Of a stretch of DNA of 64,000 nt, positions 25,040 to 37,650 are shown piece after piece; position 1 is the first letter of the stretch; each line of letters opens with the position of its first letter. Position numbers and translations under genes: made by a program. Below the pieces are notes generated by a model that saw only the letters and a list, made by a program, of their open reading frames with translations, searched no databases and had not been told where the DNA came from. The stretch covers positions 850,924 through 914,923 of the forward strand of contig JALJCO010001078.1 of NCBI GenBank assembly GCA_023101725.1. The letters run 5' to 3'. The stretch comes from Atherinomorus stipes. Taxonomy: Eukaryota; Chordata; Actinopteri; Atheriniformes; Atherinidae.

Positions 25040-25640
25040 TCATCAAAAGTACAACGGTTTGAAATATTTCCTATGAACACAAATCCCATTTTTTTCTGCT
25101 CTACTCATGTTGATGGTGAATGTAAAGTGCAAGTCTATTCATGCCAACATTGGCGCTTGGGGAGGAAAGTATCAGATGGAGCTATGTTTGGCCAGTCAGA
25201 CCTCCGGGCTGCCTTGGACAGAAGCCACTGCCAGACACCAACATTGTCATGCTGTATGTATTTGTTGGCCATGAAGCATTCCCTCTCTGAACCAACCTGG
25301 TGAAGCGACCCCCTCATCAAAACCTGGATCATGGACAATGAATATTTAATTACCAGCTGTCGAGGGCAAGACCCACCACAGACAACACATTTGGATTTTT
25401 GGCCAATTGGCTTATTTCCTTTCCAACGTTGCACTCAAACTCAACAAGGCAACAGGAATTATACAGTTTTTGAAACTCACTCATGAAAAATACATCCGAT
25501 AGCCTGTGCCCTTTCGCCCCCAACCTTTGTAAACCAAGAGGATGAGGGTCATAGGGTCCTCTTTGGTAGCAAGCAAAAAAACACATCATCCTCTACCAAA
25601 GATCAAGGAGATCAGCTGAAGTAATGTTTTCTTTCAACTA
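25040..25640 (+). pseudogene. PIF/Harbinger (HARBI1-like) nuclease remnant
   Basis: Plus-strand translation gives VDGECKVQVYSC and WRLGRKVSDGAMF, matching the conserved strand-and-loop region around a catalytic Asp (family form: DVGCQGRISDGGVF). After a short gap it gives FVGHEAFPL, then NLDHGQ, then IFNYQLSRARPTTDNTFGF, matching the family blocks FVGDEAFPL and IFNYRLSRARR.VENAFGI. The weak LHNFL-like block follows. Stops interrupt the frame, and Asp is changed to His in the GDEAF motif, so it is inactive. Only the nuclease half is seen; the partner Myb-like gene of autonomous Harbingers is not in the window. Confidence 0.8.
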
Positions 25641-28600
25641 GCGGGCATGTTTTCTGACAGGAATATATGAATTCATTATAGAAAATTTGTTCAATATATT
25701 CCTTTGGATTGAAATATTTTGCAAACAGTATCCTTGCAGTGGTATTCCTGTGTGTTCCTTGACCTCTGTTTGACCTTGGTGGAATACAGTATCATCAGCA
25801 TTGCTGTTTTTGGTATGAGAGCAGCTACTGTGCTGGTGGTGTCATTATATTTCGGTGCTGCATTACAGATGCTGGTTGTGAGGTTGAGGTGCACAGCTGA
25901 GAAAAATCTGTCCAGTCCAAATCATCTTCAAGAACAGCTGCTTAGTTCAGATAAATGAATAAACTGATGTTGCAACTATTTGGCTTGGGGAGCATAAGTG
26001 TCCCATGTTATGGTTGGAGAGAAATTATATGACTAACCTAACAAATCTAGATGCCCATGACTTTTTGAGCATTGTGGATGAATAAATACATTCTGAATAC
26101 ATTTAGAAAATTGTGAAGTTATTAAATAAAAATAATGTGTCTGTGGGGTTTTGCTTCAAGTGATTTTAGATCCAAGTAATGTTCAAGGAAAGATGGATTG
26201 TGTTGATGGCAACATATGTTCCTGCACAACCTGTGGCAGCATGTAACATTTAGAGCGGTTTGTAGATAAAAAATGTAATGTAATTCTCAATTTTAATAAT
26301 TTAAATTAGGTTTGGATTCTCAGGGACTTAGTCCCAGCCCATATGCTTTGTCATCATGGGACACATATCTACATCTTCACACCATCGTTTGAACAGATTG
26401 GCAGCTTCAGTAGCTTGTCATTCAGTTAGGATGAGAGGTGTGCAGCTTGATGGGCGAATGACAAGTGGATGAATGTCTGAACAGACGACCAACTCAGTCT
26501 ATAAGGTGAGAACCTACTGAACTTTAAAACTGCGGTCCCAGCTTTGTTTGATATATCTATAGATCTATAGATGCTAGAGCACTGTTTTGGTTTAATGCCA
26601 TCTTAAATGAGAATATAGTAGGAAGGAAAATGAAAGAAAAATGAAAAAAAAAAAAAAGGAGATAGCAAAGGTTCTCATATGGATCCCAGATCAGGAATAT
26701 AATTTCATGTAGCCTGTATCTTGATAACAACTTACTAAGTTGGTCAAAGACTGTTTTAATAATTCTCTGCAATTAGAATTTTACAAGAAATATTCTTGGC
26801 CCAGACAATATCTGTGTAAAAACCAATAAAACAAAAAAACCCCAAACAAAAACAAAACAAAACAGGACAAAAAACATTAGTTTGATTGCTCTGTTTCTTG
26901 TCTTGAAAAATCCAAAATAGATGCATAATGGGTTGGTGCATCATTTGAAAGCAAAAGGCAGTAGATGGTAGGTATCTATTCTGCTCATTAGAGGGACTAA
27001 CATACTGGAAAGAGGTGACCCTTGACTGCTTCACTTTAAAGTGGGAGAACCAGTCAGAACAAAAACAGGGTCCTCATTACTGACACTGTTGTTACAGAGT
27101 AGCTTTTCTTCTCTTGGGTTGTTCCTAAAAGTGAGAAAAGAACTGGCAAGTTTTGATTATTTGGGCAGCATGGGGGAGTGAAGCAAAGAGAACAAAGAGT
27201 CAGCAGTCTGATCTGAAGGCAAATAGGACTCAACGCGAGCTGCTTGTGATGAGACGAAGCTGAAGACACTTGGCACAGATGCACGTTATCTTAGAGTGAG
27301 TGAAAACAACAGAAGCAGATTACACTGACGAAAACTTGTGGACAAAGAGTGAGTTGACAGATAATCAGAAGATATTCAATTTTTTAGATGTGTTTCCTCA
27401 TTTTATGCCTCCTTTTTTCTGGCCGCAAGACCTGTTGCTATGGAAACAACACAGAATAAAAATAAATTTCACGGTGTAATTATTGTTAAAACCTAAACCA
27501 GCATTCAATTCTTTGATGTCCCTTCCTGATTTGAGCTCCTCACACAATGTAAAAGTTCATTTGAAGCCTAATTTGAGGCTTGCTTTGCAACAAATGGTTA
27601 CTTCTTTAAATTTGCACGGGGTGAAACCGAACTCATGTACACATTCAGCACACTGACACTATCCGGAGTCTTTTCACAGGCTGGGTTAACACCTAACAAG
27701 CAGCAGCTGTCACTGGGCTTTTAGGCTATTGCTGTGCAGCCACACTTTGTTTAAACCCAAGAAACTTTATGTTAAATTCTTTGAGAGATCTCAAGGTTTC
27801 CAAGGTTACAGGATAAAAACAAGAGTTTGGTGAAATGTGAACAAAAATAATGTACATATTTTTCATTATAAGAAGCAGCGCAAACATAAAAAAACACATG
27901 GACTCTCTTACACCTTTTCTTCATATTGTTCCTTCCAAGCAAGGATGTATATCATTTTGACTTTAATACTGGTACCAACATTAATACTCCTGATTGATAT
28001 TGATATTTATCAATACTCTTATTGATACGACAACATAATTTAGAGTAAACAATAAATAAATTACAAAATGTTAAAAGAGTCAACATTTTTTATTTTCACA
28101 GGGAGGATCAGAACAGAACAGAAGCTCTTACAATTAAATGATTCTCAGAACAGAAGATCATAAAAAAACATGCATAAACAGAGCAGTGGAGGCACTTCTC
28201 CTGTTTTTGTTAAGAAAAAGCAACAGATTTACTTTCTCAGGCTGCAGCTGAGACCTCTAGTGTCTCCAGTGGTCGAGAACGGTTATTCAGATGGCATTGA
28301 ACAGGCCTGGACACAAACGTAGAGGAAGGACAGCTGGGAGTATGGGGGAAGCATGTCTGTCTCACTCCACCACTATAATTACGCGACGGTTAGGTAGACA
28401 TTTAAAAATATGAATATATCATTTATCCAACATTTAACGGTACCCCAGGACTGTTAAAATTAGGATCTGGTACCAAATGATACCATTGCTCGTTTACATA
28501 CGTACATACTTCCAAGTAAACGTGAAAATTGGCTCCCCTCCAACTTCTGCAGTGTAAAACATCCACACTGTAAACGTCAACACCTCCATGACTTGATCCA

Positions 28601-29437
28601 CATCCGTTTTTGTTTTTTTTTCTCCTTTTTGGTGGATTTTAAAAGCAAAGAGCTACACAGATGATGATAGCGAGCAGCCATGTTTGTCTGCACTGTGAGA
28701 GAGTGCAGGGGGTGGGGAGAGGGAGAGACAAACGGCTTTTGAGTTTGATGGACATATCATCATTCAAACAATAAGCACGGGCCGTTACAAGACAGTTGGA
28801 TGGGGTTTTTTCAGTCCTGTCAGTTCCACAGATGACTAAATTTTTTTAAATATTGAGTCAGAGCATTTCATTAAGAAGATTTTAAGCAATAGAATAAAAA
28901 AATGTTCCAGGCAAACATCATCCACCCTGCCTTGAAGCTTTTTGCTTTAGAGAATGTTAACAGAATTAATAACAACCTGAGCCTCCATGAACCAATATCA
29001 TCCTTCTTTATTGGTTGGGGATTTCAGATGGCACCTTTCTTGTCACAGTCCTCACCTTCAGTCTGAATCTGATGCCCCCCGCATGGCCTTCACTAGACTA
29101 TATGTTGGATTTAGCTTTGCTCTCCATTTTTAGCTTTGCTCTCACCTCAACGTTCAACATTTCCAACCTCGCCTGAGACCTGTTGCTGTGTCTTTATTCT
29201 CATCAGCAGCAGTCATGGTTCTGCTGGAGGCTGTACTTCAGAGTCCACTCTGACCTTTCTAAAGCAACATGTTAAAACAGTGGGCTGAATTGGAGGCAAC
29301 TCATCAAGTCTCAAAGGGGAAAAGAAGCTGGCATGCAGCAATGTGTACCCACACTACATTCCTTCTTCTTTTCCCAAAGCAAATGCTGCATCGCTTTATT
29401 TGAAGGTGAAGATAATAAAGGGTTTAGTGTAAATGTA

Positions 29438-29469
<32 letters not shown>

Positions 29470-30540
29470 TGGGGAGTATGCAGTTCTCATAAAGACAGGT
29501 GACACCTTTTAAAGTCATGAAATGTTTGGTGAATGATCTGTTTGATCCATATAAAAACACTGAGTGCAAAAACAGCTTCCAAAAATATGAAAAAAAATCA
29601 GGTTGGCTCTAAAATTGCTGAGAACTTACAAAAAGCGTATTTAGACATGTTCTGATTGTGAGAACTTTTCCATCTGCATGGTTCATGTGATTAACCGTAA
29701 CCCCTGATCTTCTGTTTGGAAGAAAATTATCTATTTTACAGTGTTTTGACCATAAAGTGAGGAAAAAAACACCATTAATAAGATCACAAAAAAAAGAAAT
29801 CGGTCATCAATCCTCATTGTGGAAATAAATAAAAGTGGGGATACGTGCAACCAGGCCAACATCATGCTGATTTATAAAGACCAACAGAAGGTTGGAGTTC
29901 ATAAACTGAAAATTAGCAAAAGGGAAACTATTTGCATAAGAGTACAAAATCTATCACACTAATGAAGATCACTGCCATTCACGTGTTTCTTGCTTGAGGA
30001 GATCAAAACACTGCACTCTGTATGTGTTTAGAGCTTCTGGTTAAAGAAGCGTAAAGAGTATGCAAGTATGCGATTTTGGACGCAGCATATGTTTTTTAGA
30101 ATTATACTAGCTGTGAAGCTACACGGTTTTCATCCCGAGTTTTGTCTATTTAATTCATTTTCCAGCAGGCAGGTTCTTTGGACTGGCATATTTTACGAAC
30201 ACTTGAGGAATCAAACCTTTATTTTTTTCTAACCAAGACCGAGTGCAACGGGATAATTAGAACGACATGACACATGTGGATACCTCTGCAGCATTAACAC
30301 AATAGGTTGGCTATAATAGATGTAGCATTTGTTGTATTTGTTTTCTGTCGCAACATTTGCTCAACCTACTGTTGAGCATCTTCACAACAGCTAATAAAAC
30401 CATTGTCTCCCACTAATTGTTCAGACTGCTCACGCTTTTATTTTTTTAAATTGTGATGAAGTGGGAAACTATTATTTTCTAATCAGCTTTGGAGTTTTTC
30501 CAAGTGTCATGACAGAATTTTCATAAAACATAGACCCCCA
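25641..30540. other. Unassigned non-coding DNA
   Basis: No exon was recognised. It contains an 18-bp perfect palindrome (ATCTATAGATCTATAGAT, 26,555-26,572), an A-rich stretch near 26,820-26,880, GATATTGATATTTATCAATA-type repeats near 27,995 that may be a worn MITE, a local 15-bp direct repeat (TTTAGCTTTGCTCTC) near 29,109 and 29,130, and the GT microsatellite at 29,440. Confidence 0.5.
29440..29469. repeat. (GT)n microsatellite
   Basis: About 15 uninterrupted GT units. Confidence 0.95.
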
Positions 30541-30900
30541 ATAGAGCTTGGCTCTGATAGGATCCATGGGGTTTTGTTGTGTTTTAGTTACATCTTGTTT
30601 CCTGTTTTATTTTGTAGAGTTGTTCCCTTCTGGTATCTTTTCAGTTTATTTCCTGTTCCCGTCACACCTGGTTTCCTTTACTAATGTATACCACCTGCTC
30701 CTCGTTTGTGTTGCTCTCTGTACATACTCCTGGTTTTCCTTTATTCCTTGCCAGATCATTTGTCGTTTCCCCAGTGTCTTCTCATTGTTTCCCTGTCGTC
30801 TTGATTAGTTTTGGCTTTTGATCAATAAACCTACATTACTGTACCTGCCTGCTGTTTAAGTTGCTGCATTTGCGTCCTCCTCTTTCCTGCATCGGAACAA
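30540..30900 (+). mobile_element. Dispersed retroelement-like repeat
   Basis: The plus strand is T-rich, low in A and contains TTTTGATCAATAAACCT (poly-A signal AATAAA) followed by GTTGCTGCATTTGCGTCCTCC. This tail is one I recognise as a high-copy teleost repeat, probably the R-U5-like part or 3' end of a retroelement. Exact ends and class were not resolved. The 86-codon plus-strand frame here is not supported as a gene. Confidence 0.4.
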
Positions 30901-31702
30901 GTAGAGGTTACCAACTGAATTTCAGCATTTTCATGTAAAAATTTTTCAAATCTGCCTTGACCTTGAGGTGTTACAAACCCCTGTGATTTTAGTCTAAATC
31001 ATTGTAAACCCAGAAATGTGATATCATATGAACAACTTGCGACTCTTATTGCTAGATGACTTAAAGGTTTAGGAGCATCTTTTCATCCCAATAATGTTTT
31101 TTTTTTTTTTTTTATGATAATCCCACATGCAAAACAGCAACATAGATCTGTACTAAAAGAGTTAAGGTGCTTTATTTCCCCTCATGCATTGTCACTTATT
31201 GAAGCCATTTGGCCTTTTACTGTCCTGCAACTAAATTACAGTATCATGCAAGAATTGAAAAAAAACAATTTATTTCAAAACTGCAGTTACTTGGCAAAGT
31301 TTTGACTAGCAGTTCTGTGAGATTATGTATCCCATTGATTATTAAGGGTGATTAAATCAAAGTTACGACTGGACGAAATTCTATAATTTCTTGGATATGG
31401 AACTTATTATGAATTGGGATATCATTAATAAGATTATAAAAACCTGGATGATGATTTCATGTATTGGCTTTGAATGAAATGGATAAGAACTGGATTGCTA
31501 CAAATGCAGAAAGTCTCATTACAGTTGTGTTGAATTTGTTTACTTTCTCTCTAAAATGTCCTGAGATTACTTTTGTCATGTATGAATTGGGGAAATATAA
31601 GAGAACTTTTTTTGGCAGCAGTGACATATGTGTAAACTCAAACATACTTGTTATGGATGGGGTTTTAACCCTTTATTATTTCATTTTTTCTTCATCTCAT
31701 CA
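30901..31702. other. Unassigned AT-rich DNA
   Basis: No gene or classified repeat. A poly-T run lies at about 31,098-31,113. Confidence 0.5.
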
Positions 31703-32270
31703 TCATTTGTACTTAAAAGGGTGCTAACCTTGTCACTGGGGGTGTTCCTTTTTGAAAGACATTTCTGTACCCTTCGGTCCTGGTCCATTTGTGTACTTTA
31801 TCAAGTTGCATGAGTTAAAAAAAAAAAGGTACAATTAAACCAATCAGAAATTAGGATTAAAAGTCAATAAAATAGAGATTATGACAACAATCAAAGATGC
31901 TAAATGAATAATTATTATATAAATATCAGGCCAAACACATATATAATTATACATATAATTATTACTATGATTACTATGATTATTATGAAAATCATAATAT
32001 AATAATTATAATTATACTACTGTTTAGAAGGAGTGCTAATAATAGTTATTGTACAAGCTATGCACATTTTTCAATGCTGCAGGTTCCCTTGGGTTGAAAT
32101 GGTCCAAACTTGTACTTTATATTACTTTGAACCCATTTTCATAGTGTATAGGTACACTTCTGGCCTCATAAAGACCAATATTGTATTTTTGAGAGAACAT
32201 TTGTAAAAAATTCACCTACAGGTACAAAAATGTTCCTGTCTCGTACCTCTGTTTTTAAGAGTGTACTTCC
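31703..32270. mobile_element. Candidate MITE with GTACC-rich interior
   Basis: Left-hand GTACTTAAAAGGGTGCTAAC and right-hand sequence read on the other strand, GTACACTCTTAAAAACAGAG, form an imperfect inverted pair. Inside both ends are GTACC-type words (GTGTTCCTTTTTGAAAG, GGTACAAAAATGTTCC) seen in a common short fish element. A long AT-rich segment (31,860-32,040) separates the halves and may be a later insertion or expansion. Confidence 0.45.
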
Positions 32271-32512
32271 TGTCACTAAAATACTGGTGATTAGGGATGC
32301 AAATTACATTACATGAGGTACAGGAACATATTACATAATGTTTGAGTTCCACACACTTTCTCTGCACCTCTATAATTACAACAGGGGTGTACATAGAAAC
32401 TAGTGTCTGGCAAGTAAGGCTTGACGAGTTAAATGTTAATGGCTGTGATGTCTTTTATTAATCTGTCAGTGAGTCTTCTCACTATTTAGACACTCTCCCA
32501 AAGGTATTATTA

Positions 32513-32564
<52 letters not shown>

Positions 32565-32583
32565 CAGTATATATAAAGCACAG
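32513..32583. repeat. (AT)n tract with adjoining 14-bp direct repeat
   Basis: An AT dinucleotide run of about 46 bp followed by two copies of TATATAAAGCACAG. Long AT runs extrude cruciforms easily. Confidence 0.95.
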
Positions 32584-34532
32584 TCAGATTTGATACATGT
32601 ACTGTAATCTAAATTGCTCTAGAAGTAGGAGGGAGAAGCCTCAGCTTCTACTCCTGTGAGTGGGCGATAAAAAGTTGTTGATTACTGAAAACACAGCCTT
32701 GAGACTGTAGCCAGTGTGTGTCCCAAAGAGCCTGAAAAAGGCATTTATGTTTTCCCCGGCCAGAATCAATCACTGTTGTTGTGATGCTTGTCATTATTGT
32801 CAATAACCAGGAACTGCATCCTTTACATTCAAATGACTTATTTTGCTTTCTGCACAGCTTTAACTTTGACTGCTGAGAGACAATTAAAAGTAGCAACCAG
32901 AGCACACAGTGCAAAGAAGATCACCAAGTAATCGTCCTAATGATGCCGGAATTTTACAATTTGACATCCTTTACAGAGAATGGGAACTTAACTAGATCCA
33001 TTCTTTTGTGGGATTTTGTGACACTAGGCCAGTTATTAAAGCAGTCCACTGCTTTAATAACTGGAGTTAAACCACACTGGGGGGGGCGGTTATCTGTGTG
33101 GTGGTGTTCAGATGTGTCTGCTCAATTCCAACAGCACACTACAAAGTTTAAGTTCTTATCAGCAATCACCGTCTTCAATAAATAATGTACTGTATCATTG
33201 ATTAAATTTTTCTGATTTTACCTTCACAGTATGTTACAAGCCTTCAGCTGCAACATTTACCATCCTACTGTACTCTTCCTTCGAATGACATGCTACAAAA
33301 AAAAAATCCCATAAAGCTGATGAAGCACCGTCAAATGTTAGCACAGCTATTTCAACAGAGAATGTATTGTTGTGCAGAGATTAAGACTAGGGATGTCCAT
33401 TCCCCTGAGCTGGGTGTGTATACCCGTATTGAATTTCCATATAGATTGCCTGTCCATCATTTCCATTTTGATATAGCAAGACAGGCTGGGATGATAGGAT
33501 ACACTGAGAAAAGTGCAAAGATTGGAGAGACTTAGGGAACAATATGTGTTAGTATGTGAATAAGGGAAAATAGAAAGAGGGAGGAGCAGGGTGCAAGCAC
33601 AGGCTGTAATATCTGCTCAGAGCTGAAACTGCAGATGCATATTACATGCTGTACTTTAGATTTTCTGCCTGGCTCTACAAAGAGAGCGAGAAAACAGCAC
33701 TTAGCGTGCTCAGCTTCTAAAACGTACTGTGACACATTACAAAGTGGAAAAACCTTAAAGAGCAGCATGATGGCTCCAAGGACGCTGAATTTGTAACTAT
33801 TGATTTTAATCTTCAAGTGAATGAGAAAGTCTTTTTTTTACAGCCAAAGTGAAATTTGAACTCCCCTGACTTTTGTGACAAATGGCACTTCTACTGTTGT
33901 GTGTATTTTTCTCGTTATTTATCTGTGATGGATGTTTTAGGGAAAGCTGGATGCTGTGCTAGAAGTTGGGGGCCAAGTTTAAAAAAAACATAAGCAGCAT
34001 GTGTTTGTGTTTCATCTGGCTTCCTCATGAGTTTGTGTCTTTGGGCGCACAGAGCATGCACACTAGCAGCCCTGCCTAGCCAAACTGAAAGGGAAACACA
34101 CTTTTAAGACATCCTTCAGCCAAATGTTTTGAGTCCCCACATGGTTTGGAAACAACTATTTAATTATTTGTGTTCAGTTCTGTCCAAATGTTACGGGACA
34201 GAATAAATCTGGTGCTGATAGCAAAAAGGAAAAAAAAAATCTTTAGGTTTTGCCAATGCTTTCCAGCTTCTGACTGAAAGGTGTCACTAAATAGTGATGC
34301 ATTTTTGCAGTTTTCTTAACTATCTTGTTATTTTAAAGACACACAACGTAACTTTTAGACCTGAAAAATATATATTTCTGACTCGTGATAACACAGCAAC
34401 ATTTTTCAAAAAAAAAAATTGACTGCATCTGTCCCTTACCAAAAACCTTTTTCAAATTGCATATGTGCCTTCATTTCAACGCCCGGATACTGGATGTTTA
34501 CTTGCTTGATTTGGGTTATTGTATGTGAGAAT
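32584..34532. other. Unassigned non-coding DNA
   Basis: No exon was recognised. It contains the near-perfect 36-bp palindrome at 33,029. The pocket near 34,335 (ACGTAACTTTTAG) resembles a single MITE terminus but has no partner. Confidence 0.5.
33029..33064. repeat. Near-perfect 36-bp palindrome
   Basis: CCAGTTATTAAAGCAGT (33,029-33,045) is followed after two bases by its exact reverse complement (33,048-33,064). There is no poly-U or other terminator context. Confidence 0.9.
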
Positions 34533-35142
34533 GAGGGCACATTCAGAAAGCATAGTCCGTGAGTCTCGGTCCTTTTGGGGGACTTGGTTCGGTTGGGGGC
34601 GGGGGTGGTCTTCCGGACCGAGATCGCGTTCACGTTGCACTATTGCCAAAGAGCCAAACGGGCCAAAAATGAGAATCTCAGGTGGTGCTGCTATCGGATT
34701 CACCGTAGGCGAGGACAAGACGCACATACAAGAAGGTTCTCACAACTTCTGTTTCCTCCACTAAGCGACATTAATTTTGTTTGCGGAGCTGGATATGCTT
34801 TCATCAGATCAAATATCGATTAAAGCTTTTACTTCCTCGTAACTCCACATCTGACCACGAGCCATCTTTATAAGTACTGCAGTCCCACATGTGTATTTGT
34901 TGTCGTAGCATTTACCCACGTTGTCCAACGTTTGACCCACAATGCCAAAGCAATTTGTAGTCCACTTCCTGTCTTTGGTTCGCTTGAATCAGACTGAGAC
35001 CTGCGTTTGCAGGCGGACCGAGTTCGGTTGTTTGTTCCGGATCAGAGTCCATTTGCGCATTCACAACTCCCCTAAACGAAGCGGATTTTCCGAGTAAACG
35101 GACTCTGATTCGAATCAAAAAAGCTTTGTGAATGCACCCTGA
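34533..35142. mobile_element. MITE-like DNA transposon, family X copy 2
   Basis: Left end GAGGGCACATTCAG and right end, read on the other strand, TCAGGGTGCATTCAC are imperfect inverted repeats. The interior matches the copy at 24,422-25,001 in the same orientation, but this copy is more GC-rich and better preserved near its ends (GGTTCGGTTGGGGGCGGG near 34,586). No transposase is encoded. Short frames on both strands in this block are chance. Confidence 0.78.
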
Positions 35143-37025
35143 AGCTCATAAATGCTCCATTCACTTGTTGTCAAATAGAACTTTACGGAGTGGGAAGGGT
35201 TGTTTGTCTTGACAATGACCGTGGCAAATTCTGGTTATTATGAGTGCATTGAGAGAGTTGTGGCGTTGTAGTTGCTTTATCAGTCAGAAAACCGCAGATG
35301 CCAGCCTGTTTGCGTGGGTCCACTTGCACTTGGGCCCATCCACTGGAATATTTCCCATCATGCTTTGTGGCTCTCCCTGATCCATTCTGCTACACTGTGA
35401 GTTAGGTGTTTATGTGACCGTTTGACTTTCTCCCACAGTATCACCCAAGTATGATTATATTTCAGAAAATGCAGCTAAAAACTATCATACCGTTATTCAA
35501 GAAATTGCATTTAGCTCTTGGGTGTTGGAGAAAGCCGGTAAGCTGCATGCTGCGGCAGTCCTTGTTGGGCCAGGGCCCCTGTGCAGCTATACCGGCCACA
35601 CCGCCAATAGTTGCGCTTCCGAGTTTGACTGTTTAATGGCTCAATGACTTTTCATTACCAGTGTGTACAGGTAGAATATCATTCGAACGGTTTATTGGAG
35701 CAACCTGCCACTGATCTGGACACTGACTGGCTCTGAATTTTGTAATGTATGCACGAATGTTTGTATATGATTTTTTTGTAAGAAATCACATAAACCATTT
35801 GTGAGAGCAGCTCGAATGGCTTCATATACTTCAGACTCGTATCAAAATCAGTTTAGAAAGGCATTCAGAAGGTGTTTGTGAGCTTTGTGCTCTATTCAAG
35901 TTCTGTACATTATCCAGTAATTGAAGGCTACTTCTGTATGATGTCCTTTGGATTCAAGTAGACGTCCCTGAGGAGCAGAGGCCTACAGTCAGCAGTCCTG
36001 ACCCAGTGAGGGGAAATACATTGTTGTGCCCACAGTACAGCTTATTTTAAGAGTGATTGGTGCATGTGTTATTTACGATTTTTGTTAATAGCTGAAGACT
36101 CCAGAGTCCAGAAACAATGATGGAAAATGAGACAAAATTCATATATAGAGTCCTGCAATCCCTACATCTGTATACATAGTTACTTAGACACTTATATTTA
36201 TGTGTGACAATGATTTGAGAGCACTTGTAACAATTATGACTGCCCAACCTTGTAGATCTTTAACAAGCACAGATGTTACACATCTGAACAGCTGAGTTAG
36301 ATGTCTGCATTACAGATGATCTGAGCATGAGGAGGACTTACATAACACCCGGTGCCAGTAAAACGGATTCTCAAGTGATGTTCGCAGCAGCTCTCTCACT
36401 TTGCCAGAGTAAATGCTATGAGCTGAGCTCAAAGAATCACCTGATCAGTTGGATCTAGAATTTAAAGCTGTTCTGTCAGAGCCCCGTCAAGGCTGAAGCT
36501 GTATCTGGTTCCAGTGTGAAGGATAAGGAGTGAAATTGTATTAGAGAAGTCTGCTTGGTTTTATTGTGTTTTTCCTCCGTTAAAGAAGATGGGGTTTTGA
36601 ATGAAACTGAGTTAAACTTACTGAGATGATTAAGATTCCAAAGATACTGCAGGTTTATGGCAGGGATCAAACTGTACATGTACATGTAGGCTGTTGGGAT
36701 TTCCTCAGTACTGAAGACTGCTGTCTTCTATGTGCCTTTCAAGCTGGCACTTATCCCAAACGTTGCACTAGTGCCAATCGGTTAAAGTTGGCACTACAAC
36801 GACTAAGTGGTCTCACCTCACACACAGAGCTTTTTGACCATTCAGAGACACTATAGTGTCATGGTGACGTCAATATGACTATGGAAATGGATTTGAACCT
36901 GCAATAATGTCATATAATTTGCTCATTCCACGAAAATGAAAAACGAATATGCTTGTATTATAGTATTTGTAAACCAATAAAAACAATGCTCTTTAAAATT
37001 TGATCAAACTTTTTATTAGGAATGA
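35143..37025. other. Unassigned non-coding DNA
   Basis: No exon or classified repeat was recognised. A TACATGTACATGTA palindromic word occurs near 36,675. Confidence 0.5.
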
Positions 37026-37650
37026 CCTGTATTGTTGGTCTACCGATATTATTGGCCGATAATGGCTTTAAAATGTGACATTGGAAAATATCAATATCGT
37101 TTTTTTGTTTGTTTGTTTTTTAACCGATATTTTTAGAAATGAAAGATTGCGAGATCTTGTTGTTCTGTCACGAAATCTCATGAGACGTTCCATTAGCACG
37201 AGCCCAGCATGTACTGTAGGAAAGTCCCTGTTATTCTGGAAGAACTTCATATCCCAGCATTCCTTTTAGAGTCACGTGACTACGGTGCAGCTGCTGCTGC
37301 TAAAGACTGACTTGCTTCGAAGCTGCTGATAATATGTCTGGTTTTAAGTTGTTGGTTAAATTACTAAGTTGTCAGAAACAATATTAGACACATGTTGGCT
37401 AATACTTGCTAATATCTGATAAATATAGCAGCCAGATGTCCAAAATGAACTCCTTGACTGAGTTGAGGCTATTTTGGGATCTTTGCTCTTGGAGAAGAAT
37501 ATTGTTGTATTTCTCAAAATATGACAGATACAACCTTACAGTTGTCTGCATTTATCAGTATCGGTTGATATCGGAAATTAATTGTTGGACAATGTCAGAA
37601 ACAGGTAAAATACAATAAAATAAAATAAAAGCAAATATTGAACATCCCTA
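37026..37650. mobile_element. Probable degenerate MITE with GGCCGATA ends
   Basis: Left end contains CTACCGATATTATTGGCCGA and right end contains TATCAGTATCGGTTGATATC, words shared with fish hAT-like MITEs and with the element at 24,159. The right flank ends in an (AATAA)n run and GAACATCCCTA. Termini and duplication could not be fixed, so the boundaries are rough. Confidence 0.45.
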
